Shown piece by piece: positions 51,671 through 60,083 of a stretch of 64,000 bases of DNA (positions are counted from its first letter, which is position 1; every line of letters begins with the position of its first letter). This stretch comes from Nocardia goodfellowii (GTDB lineage Bacteria > Actinomycetota > Actinomycetes > Mycobacteriales > Mycobacteriaceae). Below the pieces are notes generated by a model, which searched no databases, had not been told where the DNA came from, and saw only the letters and a list, made by a program, of their open reading frames with translations. Location of the stretch: assembly GCF_017875645.1 (NCBI RefSeq), contig NZ_JAGGMR010000001.1, positions 2,356,001 through 2,420,000 of the forward strand. Direction: 5' to 3'. Position numbers and translations under genes: made by a program.

Positions 51671-54600
51671 ATGAGGCTGCATCGGCTGGAGATGACAGCG
51701 TTCGGGCCCTTCGCCGATACCACCGTGGTGGACTTCGACGCGCTCGGCGCCGACGGGTTGTTTCTGCTGCACGGTCAAACCGGCGCGGGCAAGACCACAG
51801 TGCTCGACGCGATCGCGTTCGCGCTCTACGGCCGGGTGCCGGGTGCGCGCGGGGAGAGCAAGCGCCTGCATTCCGATCACGCGCCGGAACAGACCCCGCC
51901 CCAGGTGGTGCTGGAAGCGACGCTCGGCGGAAGGCGCTTGCGGCTCACCAGGATTCCCGAATTCGAGCGTCCCAAGCTGCGCGGCACCGGCATGCGTACC
52001 GAGCCGGCCAAGGCCACGCTGGCCTGGCTGGACGGGAGCGGCGAGAATCTGTCCCGCATTCCCGACATCGGTGAGGAGATCGTCCGGCTGCTCGGCATGA
52101 GCGCCGACCAGTTCTTCCAAGTCGTGCTGCTGCCCCAGGGCGATTTCGCGCGATTCCTGCGGGCGGACAACGAGGATCGGGAGAAGCTGCTCGAAAAACT
52201 CTTCGATACCGAGCGTTTCGGTACGGCCGAGCAGTGGCTCGCGGACAAGCGCCGCGCCTCGGCCGCCGACCTGGAGAAGCGCCGGCAGGGCATCGAGCGG
52301 TTGATCGCCCAGATCCGGGGCGCCGCCGGACTGAGCGTCACCGAATCCGTCGGGCTGCTGGAATCGGTCGGCTGGTCGCAGGATCTGCTGGCCACCGCCC
52401 GCGCCGATCTGGCCGCCGCGACCGCGGAAACCGAACGCTGCCAAGAAGAATCGACGCGGGTAGGCAAGCGCGCGGAGGAACAGCGCAGGCTGCACGAATT
52501 GCGCCGCCGGATGACCACGGCGCGCGCACAACTCGACGACTACGCGGCGCGAACCGATCACCGCGCGGGTTTGCAGGCTGAGCTGGCGGCGGCCCGGCGT
52601 GCGCAGCCGGTGGCCGATGCCATCGATGAGGCGCGCTCGGCGGTGATGACGAGCCGACGGCGCGACGGTGAGAAGCGCGATGCCGCAGCGCGATTGGTCG
52701 CCGCTCTGGTCGAGCCGGCCGCCAAGGAGGTCGGCGGCGGCGAATTGCTCAGCGCCGCGATGACCGATGAGCCGTTCGATACCGGTGCGGCAGCGGATTC
52801 CGGCCTCGGGAACCGAGCTCCCGATCTTCGGCCCGACGCTGACGTCGACGCCGCGATCAGGCACTGGAGCACCCAGATCGGTGCGCTCGAGGAGATCAGC
52901 GCCGACGCGTCCACCGCGACCGAGCTCACCACGGAATTGACCGGCCTGCGTGAGGAAGACACCGCTCTGGGCGGTCGCGTCGGCAAGCTCACGCGCCTGC
53001 GCGAGCAGCTTCCCGCCTCGATCACCACCATCGAAGCTCGCCTTCGCGAAGCCACCGAAGCCGTCGCCCTGCTGCCCGCGCTGACCGCCGACTGCGAACG
53101 GCTGCAGACCGCCGCCACGGCGGCCGTCGAACTGGCCGGTCACCGTCAGACTTTGGATCGCGCCCGCATCGATTTCGAAACCGCCCGCGCCGCCCACAAC
53201 GATGCCAAGGAACGGGTTCTCGACCTGCGTGAGCGCCGTTTGGCCGGCATGGCCGCCGAACTCGCCGGGCAGCTGAGCGAGGGCCTGCCCTGTGCGGTCT
53301 GCGGTTCCGCCGACCACCCGGCCCCCGCCCAGCCGACCTCGGACGCGGTCTCCAAGGAGGCCGAGGAGGCAGCGGAAGCGGCCGCCCGCACTGCCGAGGA
53401 AAACCGCGACCAGGTGCTGGCCCGCATCACCGAACTGGAACGCGACATCGAGGGCCTGATCGCCCGCGGCGGTGACACCGACCGCGTGGAGCTCGCCGCC
53501 GCGCTGCGCGCCGCCACCGACCGCTACGAGGACGCCTCCGAATCCGCCACGCTGGCAGAGGGTTTGACTGCCGAGCTGGCTCGGCTGCGCGCCGACGAAT
53601 CGCGCCTGCACGACGAACTCCGCGCGACCGAGAGCCGTCGCAGCACCGTCACCACCCAGATCGGCGCGATCGCGGCGCGCCTCGCCGAACTCACCGACCG
53701 GCTGCGCGCCGCCGCGGGCACCGACGGAACCATCGACCGCCGCCGCGCCCGCCTGAACACCCTGATCACCCTCGCCACCACATTCCGCGACGCCCGCGCC
53801 CAGGCCGCCTCGGCACGCCAGGCCGTCACCACCATCGCCACCCGCGTCGAAACACTGGCCCGCGCAGCCGGTTTCACTCTGGACCCGGACATCGCGCGGT
53901 CGATCGGTGCCGCTGAGGCGGAGGCGGCGACCGGGACCGAGGCGGCGACCGGGACCGACGCCACCACCGGGGCTGACGCCGCGACCGGGACCGACGCCAC
54001 CACCGGGACCGACGCCGCGACCGGGACCGACGCCACCACCGGGACCGACGCCACCACCGGGACTGACGCCACCACCGGGACCGACGCCACCACCAGGACT
54101 GACGCCACAACCGGGACCGGCGGCACCACCAGGACTGACGCCACAACCGATTACAACGCCGCGCCCATGCGCGACGTAGTCCGGGTCGACGGACCGCCGC
54201 GCGATGACGTCGCGCTGCTCACCGCCTATGCCAAGGTCGTTACCGCCGCCTCACGAACCATCCAGCGCCAGAACGATATCGAAGCGGAACTGGTAGCGGC
54301 CGACCGCGCCCGCGCGCACGCGGATGCCGTGCTGGCCGAACCCGAGGTACAAGCCGCGGCATCCGCCGAACCCGGTGATCTGGCCGAATTGGAGAACGCT
54401 GTGGCGGCGGCGCGGTCCGCGCTGAACGCCGCCGTCGCGGCCCATTCCGATGCCGCTCGCCGGGTCAAACTGCTCGAGGAACTCGGTACTCAGCTCTGGA
54501 CCGAGGTGGACCGCATCGCTCCGCTCCAGCGAGCCCACGACGAACTCGCGGGTCTCGCTGAAGTCGTGGCGGGTCGTGGTGAGAACAACCGCCGAATGTC

Positions 54601-55084
54601 GCTGCGCTCCTATGTTCTCGCGGCCCGCTTGGAGGAGGTCGCGTTGGCGGGCTCGGTCCGGCTCCGCCGTATGTCCATGGGCCGCTACGAATTCGTGCAC
54701 ACCGACAAAGCGGGTCCCCGGGGCCGCCGCGGCGGGCTCGGTCTGGACATCCGCGACGACTACACCGGCGCCATCCGTCCCGCCAAAACCCTTTCCGGCG
54801 GCGAAACGTTCATGGCCTCATTGTCTTTGGCGCTCGGCCTGGCCGACACCGTGGCCGCGGAATCCGGCGGCATAGTCCTGGACACCCTCTTCATCGACGA
54901 GGGCTTCGGCGGCCTCGACGCCGACACCCTCGATGCCGTCATGGGCGTCCTGGACGAACTCCGCTCCAACGGCCGGGTGGTAGGCGTCGTCAGCCATGTG
55001 GACGAAATGCGTCAGCGCATTCCCAGCCGTCTCCATGTCCGCCGCACGCCCACCGGATCCCATCTGCACACCATCGTGGCCTGA
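51671..55084 (+). CDS. sbcC: Exonuclease SbcCD, C (ATPase/SMC-like) subunit
   Basis: Rad50-like ATPase, 1137 aa. Walker A HGQTGAGKTTVLDAI is near residue 35, FFQVVLLPQGDFARFLRA follows, and two coiled coils flank a zinc hook CAVC (Cys541, Cys544). The C-terminal head has signature LSGGETFMASLSLALGLADT and Walker B VLDTLFIDEGFGGLD. In the second coiled-coil arm a run of 13 hexapeptides (residues 751-828, TGTDAT type, encoded by an 18-bp minisatellite) interrupts the heptads; the rest of the protein is normal. ATG 51671 matches MRLHRLEMTAFGPF. It works with sbcD immediately upstream. Confidence 0.95.
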   Translation: MRLHRLEMTAFGPFADTTVVDFDALGADGLFLLHGQTGAGKTTVLDAIAFALYGRVPGARGESKRLHSDHAPEQTPPQVVLEATLGGRRLRLTRIPEFERPKLRGTGMRTEPAKATLAWLDGSGENLSRIPDIGEEIVRLLGMSADQFFQVVLLPQGDFARFLRADNEDREKLLEKLFDTERFGTAEQWLADKRRASAADLEKRRQGIERLIAQIRGAAGLSVTESVGLLESVGWSQDLLATARADLAAATAETERCQEESTRVGKRAEEQRRLHELRRRMTTARAQLDDYAARTDHRAGLQAELAAARRAQPVADAIDEARSAVMTSRRRDGEKRDAAARLVAALVEPAAKEVGGGELLSAAMTDEPFDTGAAADSGLGNRAPDLRPDADVDAAIRHWSTQIGALEEISADASTATELTTELTGLREEDTALGGRVGKLTRLREQLPASITTIEARLREATEAVALLPALTADCERLQTAATAAVELAGHRQTLDRARIDFETARAAHNDAKERVLDLRERRLAGMAAELAGQLSEGLPCAVCGSADHPAPAQPTSDAVSKEAEEAAEAAARTAEENRDQVLARITELERDIEGLIARGGDTDRVELAAALRAATDRYEDASESATLAEGLTAELARLRADESRLHDELRATESRRSTVTTQIGAIAARLAELTDRLRAAAGTDGTIDRRRARLNTLITLATTFRDARAQAASARQAVTTIATRVETLARAAGFTLDPDIARSIGAAEAEAATGTEAATGTDATTGADAATGTDATTGTDAATGTDATTGTDATTGTDATTGTDATTRTDATTGTGGTTRTDATTDYNAAPMRDVVRVDGPPRDDVALLTAYAKVVTAASRTIQRQNDIEAELVAADRARAHADAVLAEPEVQAAASAEPGDLAELENAVAAARSALNAAVAAHSDAARRVKLLEELGTQLWTEVDRIAPLQRAHDELAGLAEVVAGRGENNRRMSLRSYVLAARLEEVALAGSVRLRRMSMGRYEFVHTDKAGPRGRRGGLGLDIRDDYTGAIRPAKTLSGGETFMASLSLALGLADTVAAESGGIVLDTLFIDEGFGGLDADTLDAVMGVLDELRSNGRVVGVVSHVDEMRQRIPSRLHVRRTPTGSHLHTIVA
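53921..54154 (+). repeat. In-frame 18-bp minisatellite inside sbcC (13 units)
   Basis: Thirteen tandem 18-bp units, consensus GACGCCACCACCGGGACC, encode Asp/Glu-Ala-Thr/Ala-Thr-Gly-Thr. Units in order: two EAATGT, DATTGA, then alternating DAATGT and DATTGT, and degraded final units DATTRT, DATTGT, GGTTRT, DATTDY. The array stays in frame and has accumulated substitutions mainly at its 3' end, which suggests expansion from the 5' side. Confidence 0.95.
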
Positions 55085-55096
55085 GCCGCGGTCGGG

Positions 55097-55594
55097 TCAG
55101 GCCTCGTGATCGAGGAGCCAGCGCTTGGCTTCCAGACCCCAGCGGAATCCGCCGAGGGCCCCGCCGATGCGGAAGACGCGGTGACAGGGGACGAACAGCG
55201 CCGCGGCGTTGCGGGCGCAGGCGTTGGCGGCAGCCCGGGTGGCGGCGGGACGGCCGGAGAGGGCGGCGTATTCGGTGTAGGTGACCGGTTCGCCCGCGGG
55301 GATCTTGCGGAGGACTTCCCAGGCGTGCAGCAGGAATTCGCCGGATCGCTGCCGGACCGGGATGGGGTCGATGGCAGTGAGATCGCCTGCGTGGTAGTCG
55401 ATTACAGCTTGGCTGATCGCGCCGAGGGAATCACGCCGGCGCAGTTCGGCCGGTCGCAGCAGCGGGTGGATCAAGAGCCGGAGGTTCTCGGCGTCGGCGG
55501 TCCAGCCGGAAGCCAAGACCGCGCCGTCGGCGGCCGCGACGGCGGTGAACGGGCCGATGGGGGTGTCGATGACGGTGAAGTCGGCGGTGGTCAT
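55097..55594 (-). CDS. ogt: Methylated-DNA-protein cysteine methyltransferase
   Basis: Suicide repair protein that takes methyl groups from O6-methylguanine, 165 aa. The acceptor motif VPCHRV is intact (Cys137), with the preceding helix-turn-helix-like stretch GEPVTYTEYAALSGRPAATR and the asparagine hinge AAANACARNAAALF. The C-terminal FRWGLEAKRWLLDHE is standard. ATG 55594 overlaps the stop of the AdaA-AlkA gene (TCAT), so both alkylation-repair genes are co-translated and probably induced together by the Ada-type activator. Confidence 0.95.
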   Translation of the reverse strand: MTTADFTVIDTPIGPFTAVAAADGAVLASGWTADAENLRLLIHPLLRPAELRRRDSLGAISQAVIDYHAGDLTAIDPIPVRQRSGEFLLHAWEVLRKIPAGEPVTYTEYAALSGRPAATRAAANACARNAAALFVPCHRVFRIGGALGGFRWGLEAKRWLLDHEA

Positions 55595-57165
55595 GCGAGT
55601 GGTCCGTTCTTCTTGGGAGGGTTGGCTTTTCGCGGGGCGGCGGCACGGCCGGCCAGTGCCGCCTTCCATAGGTGCATGGAGAGGTAGGAGCGCCAGGGGG
55701 AGTAGCCGGCGGTGTCGGTGAGGTCGAGACCGAGCAGCGTCGCGCCCTGCCGGACCACCAGGTCCGTGCCGAGCAGGATGTCCGGATCGGCCAGCAGGCG
55801 CATGGTCACGTAGTCGGCGGTCCAGGGGCCGACGCCGTCGAGGGCCAGCAGATCGCGCTGTAGTTCGGCGGCGGTGCGACCCTGGTGTAGGTGCAGGTCA
55901 CCGTTGGCGAGCGCGGCGGCCGCGCCGATGATGGAGCGGATGCGCTTGGCCGGGCCGGTCAGCACTTCCGCGCCGCGTTCGGCGATCACCTCGGGTCTGG
56001 GGAACAGGCGCGGCAGCGGTCCGTCGATCGGTTCGCCGAGCGCCTGCACCAGCCGGGCGGTGTGCGTGGCCGCCGCCGAGACCGAGATCTGCTGACCGAT
56101 CATGGTGCGCAGCAACAACTCAGGGCCGTCCAGGCAGCCCGGCACGCGAATGCCGGGGGTGAACAGCGGCCGGACCGGTTCGATCGGCGGCGGCTCCGAT
56201 TCGTCGGCGGGCGCGGCCCCCGCATCGGGTAGCCCGTCGACGGCCAGGTCCGGGGTGATCGCTTGCGCGGACCGCACGCCCAGCACCTCATCGATGCCGA
56301 CCGGGTCGGCATCCAGATCCAGCAGGTGCCGCAGCCGCGCCACGGTCGGCGCGAGATCGCGCATATCGTGCAGGGCCAGTTCGGCGCGCACATGATCGCG
56401 CTGGAAGCTCAACCGGGCGGTGGCGTGCCCGTTCGGGGTGCGCAACGCGCGGGTGTAGGCCCGGTCCTCCCACAGCTCCATGCCCGGCGTCACATGCGCC
56501 GACAGGAACCATTCCAGCCAGGCCCGATCCAGCGGCTCCCGGAACGGAAGCCGCAGTGCCAGCACGCCGTTCGCGCCCGGTACGGCATCGCGCCGGGCCC
56601 GCTGCCGTGCCTCGGTCCGCATGACGGTCGGACTGACCGCGAAGACCTCGCGCACGGTGTCGTTGAATTGCCGGATGCTGGCGAATCCGGCCGCGAACGC
56701 GATATCCGACATCGGCATATCGGTGGTCTGGATGAGCAGCCGGGCCGTATGCGCCCGATGCGCTCGGGCCAGCGCCAGCGGACCGGCGCCCAGTTCGGTG
56801 GTGAGCACCCGGGTCAGCTGCCGCTGGGAGTATCCGAGGGTGGCCGCCAGCGCGGGCACACCACCCCGTTCGATCACGCCGTCGCCGATCAATCGCATCG
56901 CGCGTGCGGCCAGATCGGCCCGCGTGTTCCACAGCGGTGACCCGGGCGCGGCGTCCGGCAGGCAGCGGCGGCAGGCCCGGTAGCCGGCCTGCTGCGCCGC
57001 CGCCGCGGTCTGCATGAAGCTGACGTTCGTCGGCTTGGGCGTGATCGCCGGGCAGGAAGGCCGGCAGTAGATACCGGTGGTACGCACCGCCGTGAAGAAC
57101 TGCCCGTCGAACCGGGAGTCCCGCGTCGAGACCGCCCGATAGCACCGTTCGAAATCCAACGCCAT
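55591..57165 (-). CDS. alkA: AdaA-AlkA fusion: methyl-sensor activator with 3-methyladenine glycosylase
   Basis: Bifunctional adaptive-response protein, 524 aa. The N-terminal Ada zinc domain has the four cysteines Cys34, Cys38 (in GIYCRPSCPAITPKPTNVSF), Cys65 and Cys68 (CRRC); Cys34 is the phosphotriester methyl acceptor. An AraC-type HTH follows (residues 85-185, with AFAAGFASIRQFNDTVREVF), then an AlkA N-domain and the HhH-GPD glycosylase domain with LDGVGPWTADYVTMRLL and a catalytic Asp in GTDLVVRQ. This is the actinobacterial AdaA-AlkA type, with Ogt separate downstream. ATG 57165 gives MALDFERCYRAV; further GTG/ATG codons up to 57201 are possible. Confidence 0.94.
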   Translation of the reverse strand: MALDFERCYRAVSTRDSRFDGQFFTAVRTTGIYCRPSCPAITPKPTNVSFMQTAAAAQQAGYRACRRCLPDAAPGSPLWNTRADLAARAMRLIGDGVIERGGVPALAATLGYSQRQLTRVLTTELGAGPLALARAHRAHTARLLIQTTDMPMSDIAFAAGFASIRQFNDTVREVFAVSPTVMRTEARQRARRDAVPGANGVLALRLPFREPLDRAWLEWFLSAHVTPGMELWEDRAYTRALRTPNGHATARLSFQRDHVRAELALHDMRDLAPTVARLRHLLDLDADPVGIDEVLGVRSAQAITPDLAVDGLPDAGAAPADESEPPPIEPVRPLFTPGIRVPGCLDGPELLLRTMIGQQISVSAAATHTARLVQALGEPIDGPLPRLFPRPEVIAERGAEVLTGPAKRIRSIIGAAAALANGDLHLHQGRTAAELQRDLLALDGVGPWTADYVTMRLLADPDILLGTDLVVRQGATLLGLDLTDTAGYSPWRSYLSMHLWKAALAGRAAAPRKANPPKKNGPLA

Positions 57166-57230
57166 GATCGTCACGCGTTCCACAATGTCAGCTCCCCGCA
57201 CCCCGTGCTAGCGGAAAACAGACGCCATGG

Positions 57231-57473
57231 TCAGCAGCAGCGGTTCTGCGGTTTCCGTTCGGCCTCGTCGTAGCGGTCACGCCAGTACTGCCGCTCGGTC
57301 GGGATCTCGCAACCGGGATGCTCGCGCCGCAGATGCGCCACGTAGCGCTGGTAGTCCTGCCCGCCGATGATCGCGTTGTACCACCGGAGCAGGGCCCGCA
57401 CACCGTCCAGCAGACGCCGCAGGGCGGCCGGTCGGGGAGACCGGCCGCCCTGCGGCACAACGGGATTCGTCAC
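57231..57473 (-). CDS. ybdD: YbdD/YjiX family small protein (CstA partner)
   Basis: DUF466 protein, 80 aa, regularly encoded directly after CstA/BtsT pyruvate or peptide carriers. Seen: VRALLRWYNAIIGGQDYQRY, VAHLRREHPGCEIPTERQYW, and RDRYDEAERKPQNRCC at the end, which fits the family including the two terminal cysteines. GTG 57473 overlaps the cstA stop (GTGA). A perfect 13-bp hairpin at 57421-57451 sits inside its first codons. It is thought to assist the carrier; the role is unclear. Confidence 0.9.
   Translation of the reverse strand: MTNPVVPQGGRSPRPAALRRLLDGVRALLRWYNAIIGGQDYQRYVAHLRREHPGCEIPTERQYWRDRYDEAERKPQNRCC
57421..57451 (-). other. Perfect 13-bp hairpin in the 5' end of ybdD
   Basis: AGGGCGGCCGGTC and GACCGGCCGCCCT pair exactly around GGGGA, starting about 20 nt after the cstA stop and within ybdD codons 8-17. 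It could protect the cstA mRNA 3' end or reduce ybdD expression. No U-tract, so it is not a classical terminator. Confidence 0.7.
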
Positions 57474-59749
57474 TTACTCAAACTGACGTCCGGGCTTTCG
57501 GCGCCGTGCGCGGCGCCCCGGGGCGCCACCTTTCCGGCGGCGATCAGCTCATCCCACTGCTTCTGCACTTCCTTCTCCTCCGGCGTCGGGAAGAACCCGC
57601 TCGGTTCGAAGATCTTCGACGGCACCTCCTCCGTCTCGGTGGTCTCCGAGCCGCCCTTGCGCCAGGCCTGGAAGCAGACCAGCGCACCGACGACCGCGAC
57701 GATCAGCACCATGGCGGCGAAGACGATCGACAGCGATCCCTGGATGAAAGTGTTGCGGATGACGATGTCGACCTCTTCGGGCGTCTTCGCCGTCAGGCAC
57801 AACTTCCCGGCGGCCTGTGCCTGTTCGCAGAGGTTGTTCTGCGTCCAGTAGCCGACCTTCGGGTCATCGGAGAAGATCTTCTGCCAGGACGCGGTCATCG
57901 TGACGAGCAGATCCCAGACCAGCGGAATACCCGGAATCCAGGCCCACTTCGTGTAGCCCTTCTTCACGATGATGGTCAGCACCACGGTCAGTGCGATCGC
58001 GGCGAGCAACTGGTTGGCGATACCGAACAGCGGGAACAGTGCGTTGATGCCGCCCAGCGGGTCGTTGACGCCCATGAGCAGGATGGAACCCCACGCGGCG
58101 ACCACGAGCAGCGAGCACAGCCAGGCGCCGACCCGCCAGGACGGATCCTTGAACTTGCGCGCCGCGCCACCGAAGTTGCCCAGCGCGTCCGACACCATGA
58201 AGCGCGCGACACGGGTGCCCGCGTCGATGGTGGTGAGGATGAACAGCGCCTCGAACATGATCGCGAAGTGGTACCAGAACGACTTCATGCCGGCGCCGCC
58301 GAGGAACTTGCTGAACACCTCGGCGATACCGACGGCCAGGGTCGGCGCGCCACCGGTGCGCGAGACGATCGACTTCTCACCGAGATCCGACGCGGCCTGA
58401 CTGAAGTCGGCCGGTGTCGCCGGGGGGCCGGACAGTCCGAGCGAATTGGTGTACGCGGCAGCCTTTTCCGGGGTGCCGCCGGTGACGCCGAGCGGCGCGT
58501 TCATGCCGAAGTACAGGTGCTGGTCGATGATCGTGGCGGTGATGATGGCCATGACCGCGACGAACGACTCCATCAGCATGCCGCCGTAGCCGATCATCCG
58601 CGCATGCGATTCCTTGGCCAGCAGCTTCGGCGTGGTGCCCGAGGACACCAGCGCGTGGAAACCGGACAGCGCGCCGCAGGCGATGGTGATGAACAGGAAC
58701 GGGAACAGGCTGCCGGCGAACGCCGGACCGGGCTTGTCGAAGGCGAACTGCGAGACCGCGGGCGCCTTCAGCACCGGCATGGTGATGAGGATTCCGATGG
58801 CGAGCAGGCCGATGGTGCCGATCTTCATGAAGGTCGACAGGTAGTCGCGCGGGGCGAGCAGCAGCCACACCGGCAGCACCGAGGCGAAGAAGCCGTAGGC
58901 GATCAGCAGCCAGGCGATGGTGACCTTGGACAGGGTGAACCAGTCCTCGCCCCAGGCCGTTTCGGCGACCCAGCCACCGGAGACGATGGCGAGCAGCAGC
59001 AGCACGATGCCGATCACGGAGACCTCGCCGACCGCGCCGGGCCGCAGATACCGCAGGTATACGCCCATGAACAGGGCGATCGGGATGGTCAGGCCGATGG
59101 AGAACACACCCCACGGGCTTTCGGCCAGCGCGTTGACCACGACCAGCGCGAGCACCGCCAGCAGGATCATCATGATGACGAGGATGCCGACGATGGCGGC
59201 CACGCCGCCGATGGCGCCGAGCTCGTCGCGGGCCATCTGCCCGAGGCTGCGGCCGCGCCGCTTGGTGGAGGCCCACAGCACCAGGTAGTCCTGCACCGCC
59301 CCGGCGAACACGACGCCGACCACGATCCAGATGGTCCCCGGCAGGTAGCCCATCTGCGCAGCGAGCACCGGACCGACCAGCGGGCCGGCGCCGGCGATGG
59401 CGGCGAAGTGGTGGCCGTAGAGGACCCGCCGGTCCATCGGCATGTAGTCCTTGCCGTTTTCCAGGATCTCGGCAGGGGTAGCCAGGTCGTCGCGGGGCTT
59501 GGTGATCTTCCACTCGATGAACTTGGCGTAGAACCGGTACGCGGTGATGTAGGTACACACCGCCGCGACGACGATCCACACCGAGTTGACCGATTCGCCG
59601 CGCGCGAAGGCGACGACCGCCCAGGCGATGGCGCCGATGATCGCGATCCCGGCGAAGATCGCCTTCTTCTTGGCCGTGATCGGGGACTTGTCGACCACGC
59701 CTACCGGAGGTAGATCTGGGTCTGTCCGCAGATATTCGATTGTCGCCAT
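57470..59749 (-). CDS. cstA: Carbon starvation protein CstA (pyruvate/peptide carrier)
   Basis: Large integral membrane carrier, 759 aa, with about 16-18 hydrophobic segments. CstA/BtsT proteins take up pyruvate or peptides under carbon limitation. Family blocks: GKDYMPMDRRVLYGHHFAAI near residue 85, IAGAGPLVGPVLAAQMGYLP, FITIACGALSGFHALVSSGT, and TIDAGTRVARFMVSDALGN. The hydrophilic C-terminus carries FEPSGFFPTPEEKEVQKQW. ATG 59749 was chosen, with GGAGATGAGGG just upstream. It diverges from the sugar ABC operon and is translationally coupled to ybdD. Carbon-status control is likely, and the 334-bp upstream region holds repeats that may be sites. Confidence 0.93.
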   Translation of the reverse strand: MATIEYLRTDPDLPPVGVVDKSPITAKKKAIFAGIAIIGAIAWAVVAFARGESVNSVWIVVAAVCTYITAYRFYAKFIEWKITKPRDDLATPAEILENGKDYMPMDRRVLYGHHFAAIAGAGPLVGPVLAAQMGYLPGTIWIVVGVVFAGAVQDYLVLWASTKRRGRSLGQMARDELGAIGGVAAIVGILVIMMILLAVLALVVVNALAESPWGVFSIGLTIPIALFMGVYLRYLRPGAVGEVSVIGIVLLLLAIVSGGWVAETAWGEDWFTLSKVTIAWLLIAYGFFASVLPVWLLLAPRDYLSTFMKIGTIGLLAIGILITMPVLKAPAVSQFAFDKPGPAFAGSLFPFLFITIACGALSGFHALVSSGTTPKLLAKESHARMIGYGGMLMESFVAVMAIITATIIDQHLYFGMNAPLGVTGGTPEKAAAYTNSLGLSGPPATPADFSQAASDLGEKSIVSRTGGAPTLAVGIAEVFSKFLGGAGMKSFWYHFAIMFEALFILTTIDAGTRVARFMVSDALGNFGGAARKFKDPSWRVGAWLCSLLVVAAWGSILLMGVNDPLGGINALFPLFGIANQLLAAIALTVVLTIIVKKGYTKWAWIPGIPLVWDLLVTMTASWQKIFSDDPKVGYWTQNNLCEQAQAAGKLCLTAKTPEEVDIVIRNTFIQGSLSIVFAAMVLIVAVVGALVCFQAWRKGGSETTETEEVPSKIFEPSGFFPTPEEKEVQKQWDELIAAGKVAPRGAAHGAESPDVSLSK

Positions 59750-60083
59750 CGAGCCCTCATCTCCTGAAAAAGCGCAGGATCCAGCAGAAACCAGAAAAAA
59801 CGTAACCGATCGAGGTTCGTCATCGAGCGGTTTCCGCCGCTGGATTCCAAAGGTTGCGTTCTGTTCAGTGTGTCCGCCGTCACCCGCGTTATAGCCGTGC
59901 GTATGCTGCCACGCCGCCTCACGTTCCGCCACATTCTTCGGAGAGGCTTAGGCAACTCCGAACATTCGGGTCGGGTGAACGGTCGATAACGCGCGACGAA
60001 CGGTCGTTGCGCCGCGACCGGCGGTCGGGCCGAGTTATTGCCGTAAGTATGCTGCTGCGCATCATGACGACACCCATCGGCTC
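59750..60083. promoter_or_regulatory. Divergent control region of cstA and sugar ABC operon, with direct repeats
   Basis: 334 bp with no gene. Two 21-bp direct repeats beginning GAACGGTCG and ending GCGAC are adjacent (59977-59997, 59998-60018), with a degenerate third to 60039. A second pair of 23-bp direct repeats (GTTATAGCCGTGCGTATGCT at 59888, GTTATTGCCGTAAGTATGCT at 60034; 19 of 23 positions match) is 146 bp apart. These look like regulator-binding arrays; promoter boxes could not be fixed. Confidence 0.55.

Noticed and set aside
57506..59713. Very long plus-strand open frame opposite cstA
   Set aside because: It is the reverse complement of a clear membrane protein and reads as Arg/Asp/Gly/His-rich low complexity, a typical GC-rich antisense artefact. 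Similar long antisense frames at 2268-3962, 22394-23416 and 50373-51455 were discarded for the same reason.
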